Positions 52,501 to 62,700 of a DNA stretch of 64,000 nucleotides are shown here, piece by piece. Made by a program: the position numbers and the translations under genes. The stretch comes from a virus. Below the pieces are notes generated by a model that was not told the DNA's origin, made no database searches, and was given only the letters and a program-made list of their open reading frames with translations. The stretch is from IMG/VR virus record IMGVR_UViG_3300047666_000499, positions 1 to 64,000 of that record; one strand, 5' to 3'. The first letter of the stretch is position 1, and each line of letters opens with the position of its first letter.

Positions 52501-55500
52501 GGTGTTCAACTTAAAACGAATTTATGATTCTGTTTCTAAGAAAATAAACACAGATTCTGTTGTTCAGGATATCAACATTGCTACCCCGGAACAACAAGAG
52601 AGTCTGGACAAGGCTGTGCTGAATAAGGCGGCCGAAACAGTTGCGCACCTACAAGACAGTGTTGAGCTTACAAGCAAAGATGTCACTGACCTGAAGGAGC
52701 AAGCTACAATTATAGCTAACAAAATTGAGAGCAAAGAGGCTACCAAGGAAGACCTTATCGATCTTATGGAGCAGATAGCTCTATTAGAGTCTGGTGAGAT
52801 AATGGATGCCGCTGAAGATAAAGACGACGTTACGCCGGATCACAACCCTGTATTTGCTGAGTCAATGGCTAGCAAGAATAAGGTTGCACCAGAAAACGAA
52901 ACATGGGAACAAAGAAGAACACGTACAAATAAGGAACGTGAGATGGCAGTTCAAATTTTGGAAACTGCTGGTTACCTCATGGCTTACCCTAACAACGATG
53001 GTAACTTCGAAGGCAAGAAGGGCTACGAGTTAGAGAAAGCAAATGTGGCTCGATTATTCCCGGGAGAACCTACTCCTACTACCAAGGAAGCTTACGACCT
53101 TGAGCAACTTAGAGCGTTAGACCTTAAGAACGGCTATAGCGTGGGTGACTACGATTACTCTTTGGTTGCTACGAAACGAGGTTCGTTTGTGGAAATGCTG
53201 GTTACTGCTAAGAACCGAAAAACGAAAGAGCGTGAGCGTGTTGTTGTGGGTGGTGTTTACTACATACAATTACTACGTGACAACGGTAGAGCGGGTGGAG
53301 ACATGCTGGCACAATTGGAAAACGCTATCAGCCAAACAGCTGTGAATCGTATTGATCTTGCCATAGATGACCCGAGAATTTTGTTGAACTTGAAGTCATT
53401 GTCACCGGGTTCTCTTACAGACAACAAGGCTAAAAAGGTTGTGTTGTCAGACTGGAGAAAAGAAGTAGATTTGGGTACCGCTAAGGTGTCAAAGAAAGTG
53501 TTCATCGATACTCGTAAGAATCTTGAGGATGGAACATTGAACCCGCACAGGGGAGATGCTTTCCTTTTGTATTCACACGATGACAAGATGCAATTCACTG
53601 AGAGAGATGTTAGAGAGATCTTGGCAACTGGTTTACCATTGCACGGAGATGCTGCCTTGTCAGGATTTAAGAGAGGGATCGGTATCCTTCACTTGGATAA
53701 CAAGCCTTCGTCTCTTACGCAGTTAGTTGACTTGTTCAACGACGAGGTTTTCAGCCGTGCTACAGAATTGTATAAAGTTGTCAACCCAAATAAGGGGCAG
53801 GATCGAATGGTTACTGCTATAGCGCAAATGCGTGAGGTTTTAGCTGGGGTGGAAGGTCTACCTATGCCGGGCAGAATGGCTAATTTCTTGGAGGGCAACA
53901 AAAAGTTAGAATACTCAAAAGAGTCTGACGGGGAAGACCCTTCTCCTTATGATGTTCTGTACGACGAGATAGCAGCTTTCAAAGAGCTCGAATCGAAAGA
54001 TCCTAAAGATCCTAGTAAGCCGGGGGCTTATCAGGCGTTTGTAGAGATCATAAAAACTATCACAGACGAGAGATCCTTGGGCCAGTTTGGTCGCACAGCG
54101 GATAACAACTTTTCGGTGAAGACAAATGAGACCACCGGTAAAGAGAGACCAGTAGCTGTTAATGATCGTGCTAATCCTATCACCCTATTAAACAGTAAAG
54201 ATCTAACAGACTCTGTAACAGAATTGCCAGAGGGGGCTGAGATTGAAGACACAATTCAGTTCAACATGGACAGCTTCATAGAGGTGATACAAAGTATTTC
54301 TAAATTCAATGGTATAAACCCAAAGTCTATCACTGCCCTTATGGACGGTATGTTGGGCAAATCCCAGCACTTCAAATCAGGTTTCTTTATGAGACCATTG
54401 ATTGCATCACGCACAGGATCACAGAGAGACTTCGCTACGTTGGAGCCAATCCCGGGGTTAGAAGACAACTTCCTTACCAATGTAATTGGTATTAAACCGC
54501 CAGTGATTCGCTTTGATATTGCGAGCATGAGTGGACTTATAGAGAACGGTAAAGCTCCAGCGGATGACACTCCTTTCAACCCGTTTGGGAACGAAAAGAG
54601 CACCGTTGTTTTAGCAGAAGAGATCACTAAGGAAATTAAGGACACTAGTGTTTTCACAGCTCCTTTTGTTGAGGCTAAGACTGAGGCGCAGGCCCGTAAA
54701 GCTTACGCGGAATTCAAGACAGCCTTTGCTAGACTTACAACTCTTGCTAGAGACGTGCGTGGATCAGAGGGTACTAAGGTCAAAAATGCCTTGAGTAACA
54801 TCAAGAAAATGACCGATTCTGCCTACAAGATTTCAAAGAAACGTATCAAGGAGTCTACTCCTGATCGTGTGGAGAACACAAAGGAATCATTACAGCTGAG
54901 TATCGCTGACCTAGTGAACAACGAAGCAAGCGTGATAGCAGAAATGGAAGTTATCAAGAAACAAGCTGCCAAGGACAAGAACTTCATGAAAGCACCAAAC
55001 GGCCAGCCTACCAAGTTGTCGGAAGAACAATGGTTGTACTCACGTACGAGCACCTTCAAAAACTGGGTTGGGGACTGGGATACTGCGGACGCCCGTGATA
55101 TCTCTACTCTTTTGGATGCAGAGACTAAGGAGCCTGTTGTTTTCTTCTACGGATCATTGAAAGGTGAGGAAGATCCATTCACTACCCAAGAGGAAGTTAT
55201 CTTCACAAACAACAAGGTGGTTGCAGACAGTCGTGTGAACGAGGGTGGCATATTGTACTCTATGTTTGTTAGAACTGAGGATTCTCAGTCTGTGAAGTAT
55301 GGTGAAATGGCAGAACCGTTCGAGGAAACTCAGGACAGCTGGCATACTGTACACCCGGACGGATCCTTGACTATCTCTGTGCCAACCTCTGATCAGCTTA
55401 GAGTTATGGAAGGTGATGATTATCTACGCGCAGAAACTAACCCAGACGAGAGCCCAGAGATGACCGAGCTTAAGAAGAGTTTAGCTGACTTGAGCAACAT

Positions 55501-56758
55501 GTTTGTTCAAAGAAGCCCATTCGTGTTCTCGCAAGTTGACCTAGATGATTTCCACTTACAACTGCAAACGCTGACGAAATCGGATGCTGCGGCTATCGTG
55601 GAGATTCTGGAAGCGGACTCAGATGACAAATTGGCTAGTGACAAGGTTATATCTAACCTTAAGGCTGCTATAGACGAGCTAGAGAAAAGAGTAGCTGCTC
55701 CGGCAGAAGAAATAGAGAAGGCTATAAAAGAGAATATGGCCCGAGAGTACAAAGAGAGTGATCTACCTACGTCTATCCCAGCTGTTTTGGCTACAGATAG
55801 CTTAAGCGGATTGCTAGTGAAATTCCATGTGGCAAAAGCTGGTGGTTCTGATGTAACACCGTACGAGCAAGAAATAGGAAGACGTTACCTTTCTGAGTCT
55901 AAATCTGACGTAACACAAGTGAAGGAGAGTTTAATCGCCACTCCTATTACTTCAAACGAAGATTACAAGGCCAGAGCGGAGCAACTGAGGGCTTTGAAGC
56001 TACCTACTAACGAGGCTGCAGAAGTAGCGCGTGAGCTAGTACAGTTGAGAAAAGAATCTAAGGAGTACGCTAAAATAGCATCTCTGGCTGCAGAGGCGGG
56101 ACTCACTATCGAGGATGTCAATGAGTTAAAAGATTCTGACTTCAAAACTTTGCTAACAGATTCGTTAAGTGAAGAGGGTGAGACTTTAGATGGTAGTTTA
56201 ACACCGGATGCCCAAAAAATTATCGATAGTACATGGAGCGACGTAGAAAATTTATTATCATTGCCATTAGATAATTCAGCGTCTATTGCCAAAGTAGCGG
56301 AGAGTTTAGAACAAACTTTAGCTGCGACGGATGCACGTATGAGTTTGATGAAACAGTTTATAACTGACAGTTTCAAGAAGCAAGTAATAGATACCAAATA
56401 CGACGAAATGAAGACACAAGTTTTAGAAAGAGTAGCAGAGGCACAAGCAGAAAACGCTGCCCAAGCTGCTAACGTTGACACCACAATTGCATCAAAGGAG
56501 AATCTTTTCCCTACGTTTGTGGACTCAACATTGAAAGTTGCATTAGACCCAGCGGTTGAAGAAGCTGTTAGAGGTTTGGAGGCATCAGAGATTTCTACTT
56601 GGGTTGAACTAGTTAACGGTATGTTGCTGGATCCTTCTACAGAATCAACAAAGGGTAAATTGTACTCTGCGTTACGTAAGAAGGTATCTCGTGATGCTTA
56701 CAAGACTGCGTTAGACTATATGACTAAGAAACAAAAAGATTCAATATGTAGAGGCTAG
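46544..56758 (+). CDS. giant virion-type protein with SF1 helicase and degenerate ADP-ribosyltransferase domain
   Basis: This is a 3404-residue protein. Residues about 345-385 and 559-578 hold Ala/Gly-rich hydrophobic segments that might touch membrane. Residues about 580-1400 are mainly helical. Residues about 1425-1800 are a complete SF1 helicase core: Walker A GRQGTGKST (1436-1444), Walker B VFDEAS (1535-1540), motif III VLMGDSGQ (1577-1584), a motif IV-like LSHRA (1611-1615), motif V VQGDEFDYVIA (1726-1736), and motif VI KLSTTIGRGR (1763-1772). Residues about 2825-2955 match the polyvalent-protein ART domain (FKNWVGDWD, EPVVFFYGS, VIFTNNK, TSDQL) but lack the usual catalytic His. It is two bases after the preceding gene and 27 bases before the RNA polymerase. 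Confidence 0.85.
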   Translation: MAETTTTKERPLYGSDPDATNVDWFKARKDGTIQGSDYKDIFTQMGGQKTELKTSAEYWNDTGLRTQYEEQYGDKAKEVFDKEYTVTAADFQQFNQFDHGIKQFATNQRRQSANVVGGESWGYDPENLKTMSPSFEERYMRSDGAMDQGLGMSEADRDPRELAMESRKFQSYDGSIRDMPTWDEVHAQSNGTDYAEDYLSWGDSWGNNAMAFNNNYTDDKGNHITGFGYPPEMLQGDYRGPRYIKALYEGGYRDSLDYEIVSKFDYAGFTSMDRNAGWTSFVPRVLANGITNMYKGVGTLAAAGSAMLGWNDSKEWVEDHWLMGANSAKVSEYLSTQENGLASWDGAMGFVGDTLMQLFVGAGIGKAGAASSTVLGAGVKMSGKVGKYSSLMAMTAYGAADSYDSALRAGYTDKQAGVFYMTNMAALFAVNKRFNVLEDAFATNKMMKESSKLWTKNMAYAAPALKKAVAAGDDKAAQTIMKTYTQKMYNGLSKVATKIKKLEGYPKAMLTEAAEEIAETVSQKTLEQAFNATTAMGITDGNFKSMYDEGYWEEYGQELLLSAAGGALGGAFAKTFYHKRDDGKKREFLDMVMDDDGSMLDQLDELHKSGALGSFVDSTEWDADEKRYKTMVEAGETAMSMADANKQVLQQEYAYVKGIVDTLGSKDAVKNMTEKHPGLASAINNMQVVNDVKALTKQYTDLHGEHENMATEAIPRTPEDMEEGSEEEAKFIKKESDNSGLTPEVTKQVADIKAKIDDISSGKSAEKYFMKAAARGTLFDTESDLGRAYAEYGDDFLHELMKVSGESSVDVEEKSKKNLERIGESGKVLASLEKDLSNIDEVADKLMSGDRMYISDQVKEKIEKLYEEQKVPNDKLSELQKKIQEQVVADGKYELSTIVSSEEFKALRKTNPEKADKYAAFLSSFLKTKFDEKLNAVKTMDDIRNLDFESNISLEDILYTIQEQEFDFSLESMTGGEQDIHGHFDAKTEEELVVIGEKLGKIFAQNEDAYKFDIGSESFSNLTTSEFSEHVADLMKNFNKLSELYDLSKNAPTEEEVAFDRTKADFLLNGFAQDEHAGLMDSGNLGNQMAAILYQIEKQKLSDDDDFGTYNNSDEPENILKQAEARAKQIDMLLFALRVDNKDGGVSYNPLVEQSGAADIAALRVRQERINSKPKAKSRDIILGAVTAAETSGTHSEFFNKMGLNPVMWRDLNSRKDELSAEEVEMHKEYSDTLGNVIEAKVALEGIVTDAKKAISIAKHNQDSKNIVNNQREAISANIKHEADILDKVINHADMEDVEELEFFHTHNFNDSSDAGVVKSFNVLLDAKRLIYSALKDKDDKIEEILDALFANLNGIANGRRVANDVSRAATMLTFDEASFYARYKSILADFDLGGSPTVEQEQVGLSIMSHMMGNGSNVVNDVLGANVTNTVVINGRQGTGKSTFALGVGVASGQAEQIEKFGEDKSRVLLSANTPKQVSTLVKTAEKFGINIKRFGTANGLTSVRESDSSMQRPLDLIQKLEENKDIDDVSTIVFDEASFIQYEGSEPSDLKRIMDAISKINKGRDGINTPKMSLVLMGDSGQNGHRDADGAVSNIFVEDRVYGPRELTLSHRAKVLAITDATAQIEKDRRNLKIKTEWGTADEVSKGLLAGVRVRPTSDNVFDDNDLVSNIRQQIEERIGLPNTDPFEVGVILPAGEVMPTGSLMEVLRVQYPDNFRVTDHVDVQGDEFDYVIARMTANEIGESAEQYGAKQHLMVAAANKLSTTIGRGRYFITLINDTQRPLSSDGPTKITIVESAMNEIVAAQVLELKMEMLGLEAKPVDKEVLEKTDKELERKARVDQDEVDEVAKRVEEDKDRNIILKEEEGDAVNIENVRVAGLYELLLFNHKDKVHEFQTAEEQSEYINRMAPVDNPEQAKGINELADAKLALLDSQDYATLVAATMKYEDSDNAEFNDDVISSVQQTIDTHFEGVPVGTDITEAGEEVFNLKRIYDSVSKKINTDSVVQDINIATPEQQESLDKAVLNKAAETVAHLQDSVELTSKDVTDLKEQATIIANKIESKEATKEDLIDLMEQIALLESGEIMDAAEDKDDVTPDHNPVFAESMASKNKVAPENETWEQRRTRTNKEREMAVQILETAGYLMAYPNNDGNFEGKKGYELEKANVARLFPGEPTPTTKEAYDLEQLRALDLKNGYSVGDYDYSLVATKRGSFVEMLVTAKNRKTKERERVVVGGVYYIQLLRDNGRAGGDMLAQLENAISQTAVNRIDLAIDDPRILLNLKSLSPGSLTDNKAKKVVLSDWRKEVDLGTAKVSKKVFIDTRKNLEDGTLNPHRGDAFLLYSHDDKMQFTERDVREILATGLPLHGDAALSGFKRGIGILHLDNKPSSLTQLVDLFNDEVFSRATELYKVVNPNKGQDRMVTAIAQMREVLAGVEGLPMPGRMANFLEGNKKLEYSKESDGEDPSPYDVLYDEIAAFKELESKDPKDPSKPGAYQAFVEIIKTITDERSLGQFGRTADNNFSVKTNETTGKERPVAVNDRANPITLLNSKDLTDSVTELPEGAEIEDTIQFNMDSFIEVIQSISKFNGINPKSITALMDGMLGKSQHFKSGFFMRPLIASRTGSQRDFATLEPIPGLEDNFLTNVIGIKPPVIRFDIASMSGLIENGKAPADDTPFNPFGNEKSTVVLAEEITKEIKDTSVFTAPFVEAKTEAQARKAYAEFKTAFARLTTLARDVRGSEGTKVKNALSNIKKMTDSAYKISKKRIKESTPDRVENTKESLQLSIADLVNNEASVIAEMEVIKKQAAKDKNFMKAPNGQPTKLSEEQWLYSRTSTFKNWVGDWDTADARDISTLLDAETKEPVVFFYGSLKGEEDPFTTQEEVIFTNNKVVADSRVNEGGILYSMFVRTEDSQSVKYGEMAEPFEETQDSWHTVHPDGSLTISVPTSDQLRVMEGDDYLRAETNPDESPEMTELKKSLADLSNMFVQRSPFVFSQVDLDDFHLQLQTLTKSDAAAIVEILEADSDDKLASDKVISNLKAAIDELEKRVAAPAEEIEKAIKENMAREYKESDLPTSIPAVLATDSLSGLLVKFHVAKAGGSDVTPYEQEIGRRYLSESKSDVTQVKESLIATPITSNEDYKARAEQLRALKLPTNEAAEVARELVQLRKESKEYAKIASLAAEAGLTIEDVNELKDSDFKTLLTDSLSEEGETLDGSLTPDAQKIIDSTWSDVENLLSLPLDNSASIAKVAESLEQTLAATDARMSLMKQFITDSFKKQVIDTKYDEMKTQVLERVAEAQAENAAQAANVDTTIASKENLFPTFVDSTLKVALDPAVEEAVRGLEASEISTWVELVNGMLLDPSTESTKGKLYSALRKKVSRDAYKTALDYMTKKQKDSICRG

Positions 56759-56785
56759 CGATTAGCTTCTACTTAAATTTTTATT
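56748..56785 (+). terminator. hairpin overlapping the stop codon, terminator- or attenuator-like
   Basis: GTAGAGGCTA (56748-56757) pairs with TAGCTTCTAC (56763-56772) over ten positions with one G-T, around GCGAT. An AT-rich run with TTTTT follows. The TAG stop lies at the top of the stem. Confidence 0.6.
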
Positions 56786-59700
56786 ATGGCGATTAAATGT
56801 TCTCTAGAGCCTGCTTTGGCAAGTGCTCTTATCAATGACTACCTATACTTCAATCCTAAGCCACAAAGCTTACCGACATTTTACAAAGATATTGCAAAGA
56901 TTCTCTTCGACGCCGAGGGGGATCTTCGTAGTGTTGTAGGCGACTATAAGGTTGGTGACGAAACTTCCAACTTTGGTTCTTACTTGCGCCGCCTTTCGGG
57001 TGTGGTAAAAGGGCAGATCGCAGTGCTCGGATCAGAATTTGAGCGTGGTGAATCTGACTACGATACTGTTGATGTTAACGCTTACACGTTGGCCGATAAT
57101 ATAGGACGCTCAGTGATGGATAAGATCGCTAGAGAGGACGACTCGCTTATATCTGAGGATATCGCTGAATTAGCACAAGAGGAAAAGGCTCCGGTCCCAG
57201 ATCCTATTGAGGCTGTTGAAGTTGTATCTTCACAAAGAGAACACGCTATTAGCTTCGGAAAATCCACTGCTGAATTTTACGACTTCGTTGCTAGTTACAA
57301 AAAGACTAGGCTGCAGAAGGACGACCTAGATTTTGAAACATTCGCGGATACTTACTTTGGTGGGGATCTTATTACATTGTTTGATGACTTCAAGGCTCAC
57401 TTCTTGAACAACTTCTCTGATGCACTTATCGACACCAGAGTTGTGAACGGTCAGGCCCGAGGTTACAATGACAATATTATCTCTGTACTGGAGAACCTTA
57501 AGCTAGCTGTTGAGGACGCAGTGGATGAGGATCTATTAGAGTCTACAGAAGCATCTAGCCTATTGGATACAAATCCAGCAACACGTAGAGCTTACTTTAA
57601 CAAGGTCATCGCAAACAACTTTGATAACGTTGTTAAATTATACTTGGATGGTGTGAACATTGGTGAAGGATTAGACAAAGCTACTTTAGACATCGCTGAG
57701 GGCCGTAAGGGTTTCACTGATTTCGATGGTGGGCACAGTGGTTTGGCTACTGAGTCTGATGCTATGAAAATGTTAATCTACACTACTCCGCGTCTTACAA
57801 AGGATGAGCACGGTAACATTGTTCAGGATGACAACAAACCTACTTTGGGTGACCACGAGGTTAAAGCCGTGGCTAACGTATTGAACTCTTTCCCCAGAAC
57901 TGCGGAAGGATTCAGAGACAAATTAGAGAACAGAATGAACTCAAAGGATATCAATGCTGATATCTACCGTTCTTTACACCACCGTTTCTTCTCAGACGAG
58001 AATTACACAGTTGATGGTGTAACACGTAAATCTGTTTACGCTATATTCCGGGATAACAACGACAAGAACGCCAACAACATGGTGTCTTTGTTAATGACAT
58101 CTTTTCACTCACAACAACACCTTAGTTACATCATCGCTAAAAACGGTAACGTAACAAGAACGAACCCAGCTACGGATCAGTTATCTTCTTCTTTAAAGGA
58201 GGACTTCACTAGGCGCATCTCGGACGTTCATAACAAATCTGAATTAGATCCTACAATAGCAGACAAAATATCTGTGGAAGACGTAGATGGTGTGCCACAC
58301 ATCAAGATAGCTAATGGTAAAGGGCAATTCGTATCTTTCGGGTTTGAAGTTTTATCTACTAAGAAATCTGATGGTATCCCAGTACGTATTGATGAAGAAG
58401 GGTTTAAAGAATACTCTAACGAGACTAAGGCTCTTAATGCTTTGCACATTTTAGGTTTCCCGCCTTCGTTAACTAGTAACTTTATCAAGCACTACAAGCA
58501 GCACATTGGTGCTTATGCGGCTCAGAGTACTATCGGAACGGAAAGAGACTTATCTCTACCTAATATGATCGCGAACATGGCATACATGATCGCTATGAAC
58601 AAGCCGGAAGCTCTCGAAAAGATGGTTGACATGAAAGTGGCCCTTCCAAAGGAACACAAGTCAACAGAAGAAAGCACATTAGCTTTTCCACCTATGGATT
58701 CTGCCCATAGATTTGTAGCTCCTATAAAGGAGTTCATCGCTATTGCAGAAGGCGCGGGTGTGAAGAAAAAGCACATGGATAACAACGGTAACTTCGTGAG
58801 TAACATCGGAGTTAAAGCACGTATCCACGACACAGAAAATAATATCTCAGATATAAGAGACAGATTGAGCAACGGTGAGACCACTGTTCATGCACGAAAC
58901 GTCTTGGTTAGCGAGAAATATGATATCCTAGGCACCAGTTACAAGGATGGTTTTGAAATTATGGGTAACGTACGTAGCAATAGCTCTATGTCGAAGGCGG
59001 AGCAATACCGTTACATCATCGAGGACTTATACGTTAAGATCGGTGCCCAAGAAGGATTTAAGGTGGCTAACTTCCAGTCGGCAGTTATGTCGGATCGTAG
59101 TCGTGTTGAGACAATGATCACACGTAAGAATCAAGGTGAATACTTAGACCCGCACAAATTAGATACTGCTCGTTCTAGTATGATCGAAGCACAAAAGGAT
59201 TTCCATAACGATTTGGCTTCGGCTATAACAACTTCATGGGTTACTCAGTTACAAGAGTGGTCTAAGAAAGGGAATAGCTTTGCTACATGGAACGGTGCTG
59301 AAGTTGATGCTATCTCCACGATCGAAGAGCTTAACACGCACCTTGCGAAGTACCCTGTACCAATTGCTGCTGCTAAAGCTGGTAGACACTTGGCTAACAG
59401 AGTGATGTATGTTGCGGACGAAAACAAGAATGCTAAGATCAAGGATGTGTTCATGTACATGCGTGATACTTTCAATGACCCGAACAGAGCCGATAAGTTC
59501 GTTCAGGATCAGTTGAGAAAGTTCAGAAACCAACTTAAGAAAGAGGGTTACACTCCTAAGACTATGAGTGATGACGTTACAAAGATCCTTAGAAACCGTT
59601 TTGGTCAGTCTAAGAACTACAAGATTTACGACATGATGTTGGAATCATTCTTTTTTGAGTCTAACATCATTGCCAATGCTGCAACATCTCTTTCTATGGG

Positions 59701-62700
59701 ATCTCTGTACCAGTTCAAAGGGGATATGGATCACACAAAAGAGATGGATTTCGCTACGGATCTTGTTCAAAGATTTGCAGAGCGTAATGATGAGCAGTTA
59801 ACTACAGACCAAGTAAGAGAACGTGCTACCGTGAAAGCTAAAGAGATAGCTTCTGGCCGTGCTTTGAACTCTATGTTTGTTGATCAAGCCAAGCGTAATG
59901 CTGGTTTAGGTTCAGGATTCCACCACCCTCGTTTGTTCTCAAGCTTTGAGACAGGCACAGGTCTAGATGAATTCACGAACACAGCTGTTATCGATGACCC
60001 GGAAATAGCGGTTGACATCTTAGGTACACTAGGACAAAATGGACAAGAGGTATACGATGCCGCTCAGTTCGCTCACCCTTTGTACTTCTTGAAACTGAAT
60101 AACTCATTGGGTAACGAAATGTCTCAGTACATGACCCAAGGTGGAGCAGTGAAAGATATTTCTAACGAGCTTGATCCTGTTACAGGTGTTCTTCGTTTCC
60201 AAAAGAAAGCGACGTTCAACCAGTTCTCTACAGAGATGCTGACTAAAGGTACGCCAGAGTTGGCGCGTTTGTTCCGTAAAATGAACTCTTCTATCACATT
60301 CAAGGGGGAGATCACTTACAAGGGAGAGACTATACCGGTTAAGAATTTACAAGAATTATGGGAGCACTTTGGTGCTACTAAAGAATCTCACCCTAACAGA
60401 ATAGGTGAGGATAAATATGCTAACGCTTGGGAGAGTGTTCTAGAAGTTCTAGGGCAAAACCCGGAGAACCGTTCAGCTTACATCGAGAAAGTAGGTTTTA
60501 CTTCTGGTGAAAAGACTGGGTCTCGTGCGTTAAACAAGACTGATGTTTGGTCTACGGACGGTGCGCCATTGAAATACACTAAGTTCTCTAACGAGCAACA
60601 CGGTGTAATTTTGAACGCGGATCACGATCCAGATTCTACACACACAGAACACGGTGAGAAGTCTTTGATGACTCAAGCTATTTCTGCAGCGGTATTCCAA
60701 GGTGAAAGCTTCGGTATAGCTGAGAACATAAACGATGCACTTCTGTCTTTATCAGAAGCGTCCCTAGATCGTATTAAGACTGAGATTGACGAGAAAGCAG
60801 TTGATTTGCTGAGAAAGATGGCGAATACCAACCACCCTACTTTAAAGGGCCAAGGTCTAGCTGTGCAAGCTCTTACAAACAACTCTGACCGTTCAGATGC
60901 TGAGGAGCAACAAGTTCAATCCTTGATCATAGAGACAGGCTTGGATAAGACGGCCATGAAGGAGTACGCTCTGGATTTGACTAAAGATGCTTTGGTTAGT
61001 AAAGACACGTTCAACATTGTTAGTAAAATCGCCAACCACCAAGAGTACGATGGTATGGACACTATGCAATTGCAGAATGAAGTACACAGGGCAGTTATGG
61101 CTCACTTGAACCGCGAAACTGTTCGTATCAAGTTCAAGGGCCAAGAGTTCGTAGTTTCTACTGCGCATGACTTTGCTAAATTATACGAATTACCTAATGG
61201 TAACGTGGTATCCCGTGATGACTTCATGAAGTCCACGCAAGTTAAATTTGATGAGATCACTAACACAGATGATCTTAAGGCCACTACAGATTACGATATC
61301 ATTGAATTCAATGGTGTTGAGATGCAACTGTGGGAGGCAATCGCTATGAAAGGTGACCGCAAGTCGGTTATGGATGGTAACACAGTGGGTATCAAAAGAT
61401 TACCAGCTAAAGACAAACAGCGTAACCTTAAATGGTTGGGTTACAACGGGGTTAGTCCTACAACAGGAGAGCCTGTTAAATTGACAGACACTAGTGAATT
61501 CAAGGATCTTAAAGCTAACGGTAAAGAGTTGGCCAATCGTGAAACCACTACAGAGAGACAAAAAGAATTATTGGCCGACAGAGTTCCTTTGGAATTAGCT
61601 TTCAAAGAACTGATGAACAATACAGCGTACCAGTGGGAAACCGAGGATGCTGAGTTCTACATGCCGCAAACACACATGGCTGCCTTCAACTTGGATATAA
61701 ACTCCAATATCAGCGAGATCATGGGTGACTTGCTTACTGGTGAACAGATTTCTGTTGACGGTGGAGAGGTTGTTTATGAGTCGCAATTAGCAAGCATGAG
61801 AGCTTACTTTGAGGATCAGATTTATGATGTAATAGATACTAAGAAAGAATACAGGGACATCTTCAACTTCACCAAGTCTTACGATGAATTGACTATCGGC
61901 GGGTTAGATAAGATCTCGAGAGCTGCGGCTAGAAAATTGTCAAGCATTGATCCAAACAGCGAGTTAGCTTCCACTCTGGAAGATGAGTTAGAACACGTTA
62001 AGCAGATCATGGCGGAAGCTTTACAAGGGGCTGAAGTAACAGAGGACAACTCGAACGGCAACTTGGATAACAATCTTTTGGATAAGTTCAATACTTTCCG
62101 TGAGAGCAACCGCAAAATGTTTGTTGAGGATTTGGCAAACAGACAAGCTAAGAGTTTCCCGAAAACATTGAAGATACTTGCCGCTCGTATCCCGGGTACA
62201 GGTAAGCAGTCTTATGTTGCTGGTAAAGTGAAGGGCTTTATTACTAGCCAACGTAACGGAATCTGGGGGCCAGCAGAGATGCTGACTATTACAGGGGCGG
62301 ATCATGATATTGATAAGGCTCACGTACTTGTTTACTCTGTGGATTCGGAGGGTGTTGTTTACTCTTACGACAGCTACTTAGATGCTTCTGGTAAAATCTC
62401 TAGAGAGGTATACGGGAAGAACCTAGCAAACAAAATTGAAATTCACAAGAAGCGTCTATCTGAAGCTGGTAAATCACCACGCCAAGTAGATTCTATTATC
62501 AGTGAGTTCCGTAAGAACGAGAACCTTAAATTCAAAGAGGCAATCAAGAACTATATTATCGACGGCCTACGTACAACATCTTTAGATCCTAGAAACGCAG
62601 TAGAATCTGCAACACCGGTATCTTTGGAGAAATTGAAGAAGGCTATCAAGACTATTGAAAAAGAAGAGAAGAGTGAAGAACAAGACGAGGACGGTAGTGT

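Noticed and set aside
56740-56790. Read-through or TAG recoding joining the two giant genes
   Set aside because: A TAA follows the TAG five codons later, and TAG ends many other genes here with a new gene or terminator right after it.
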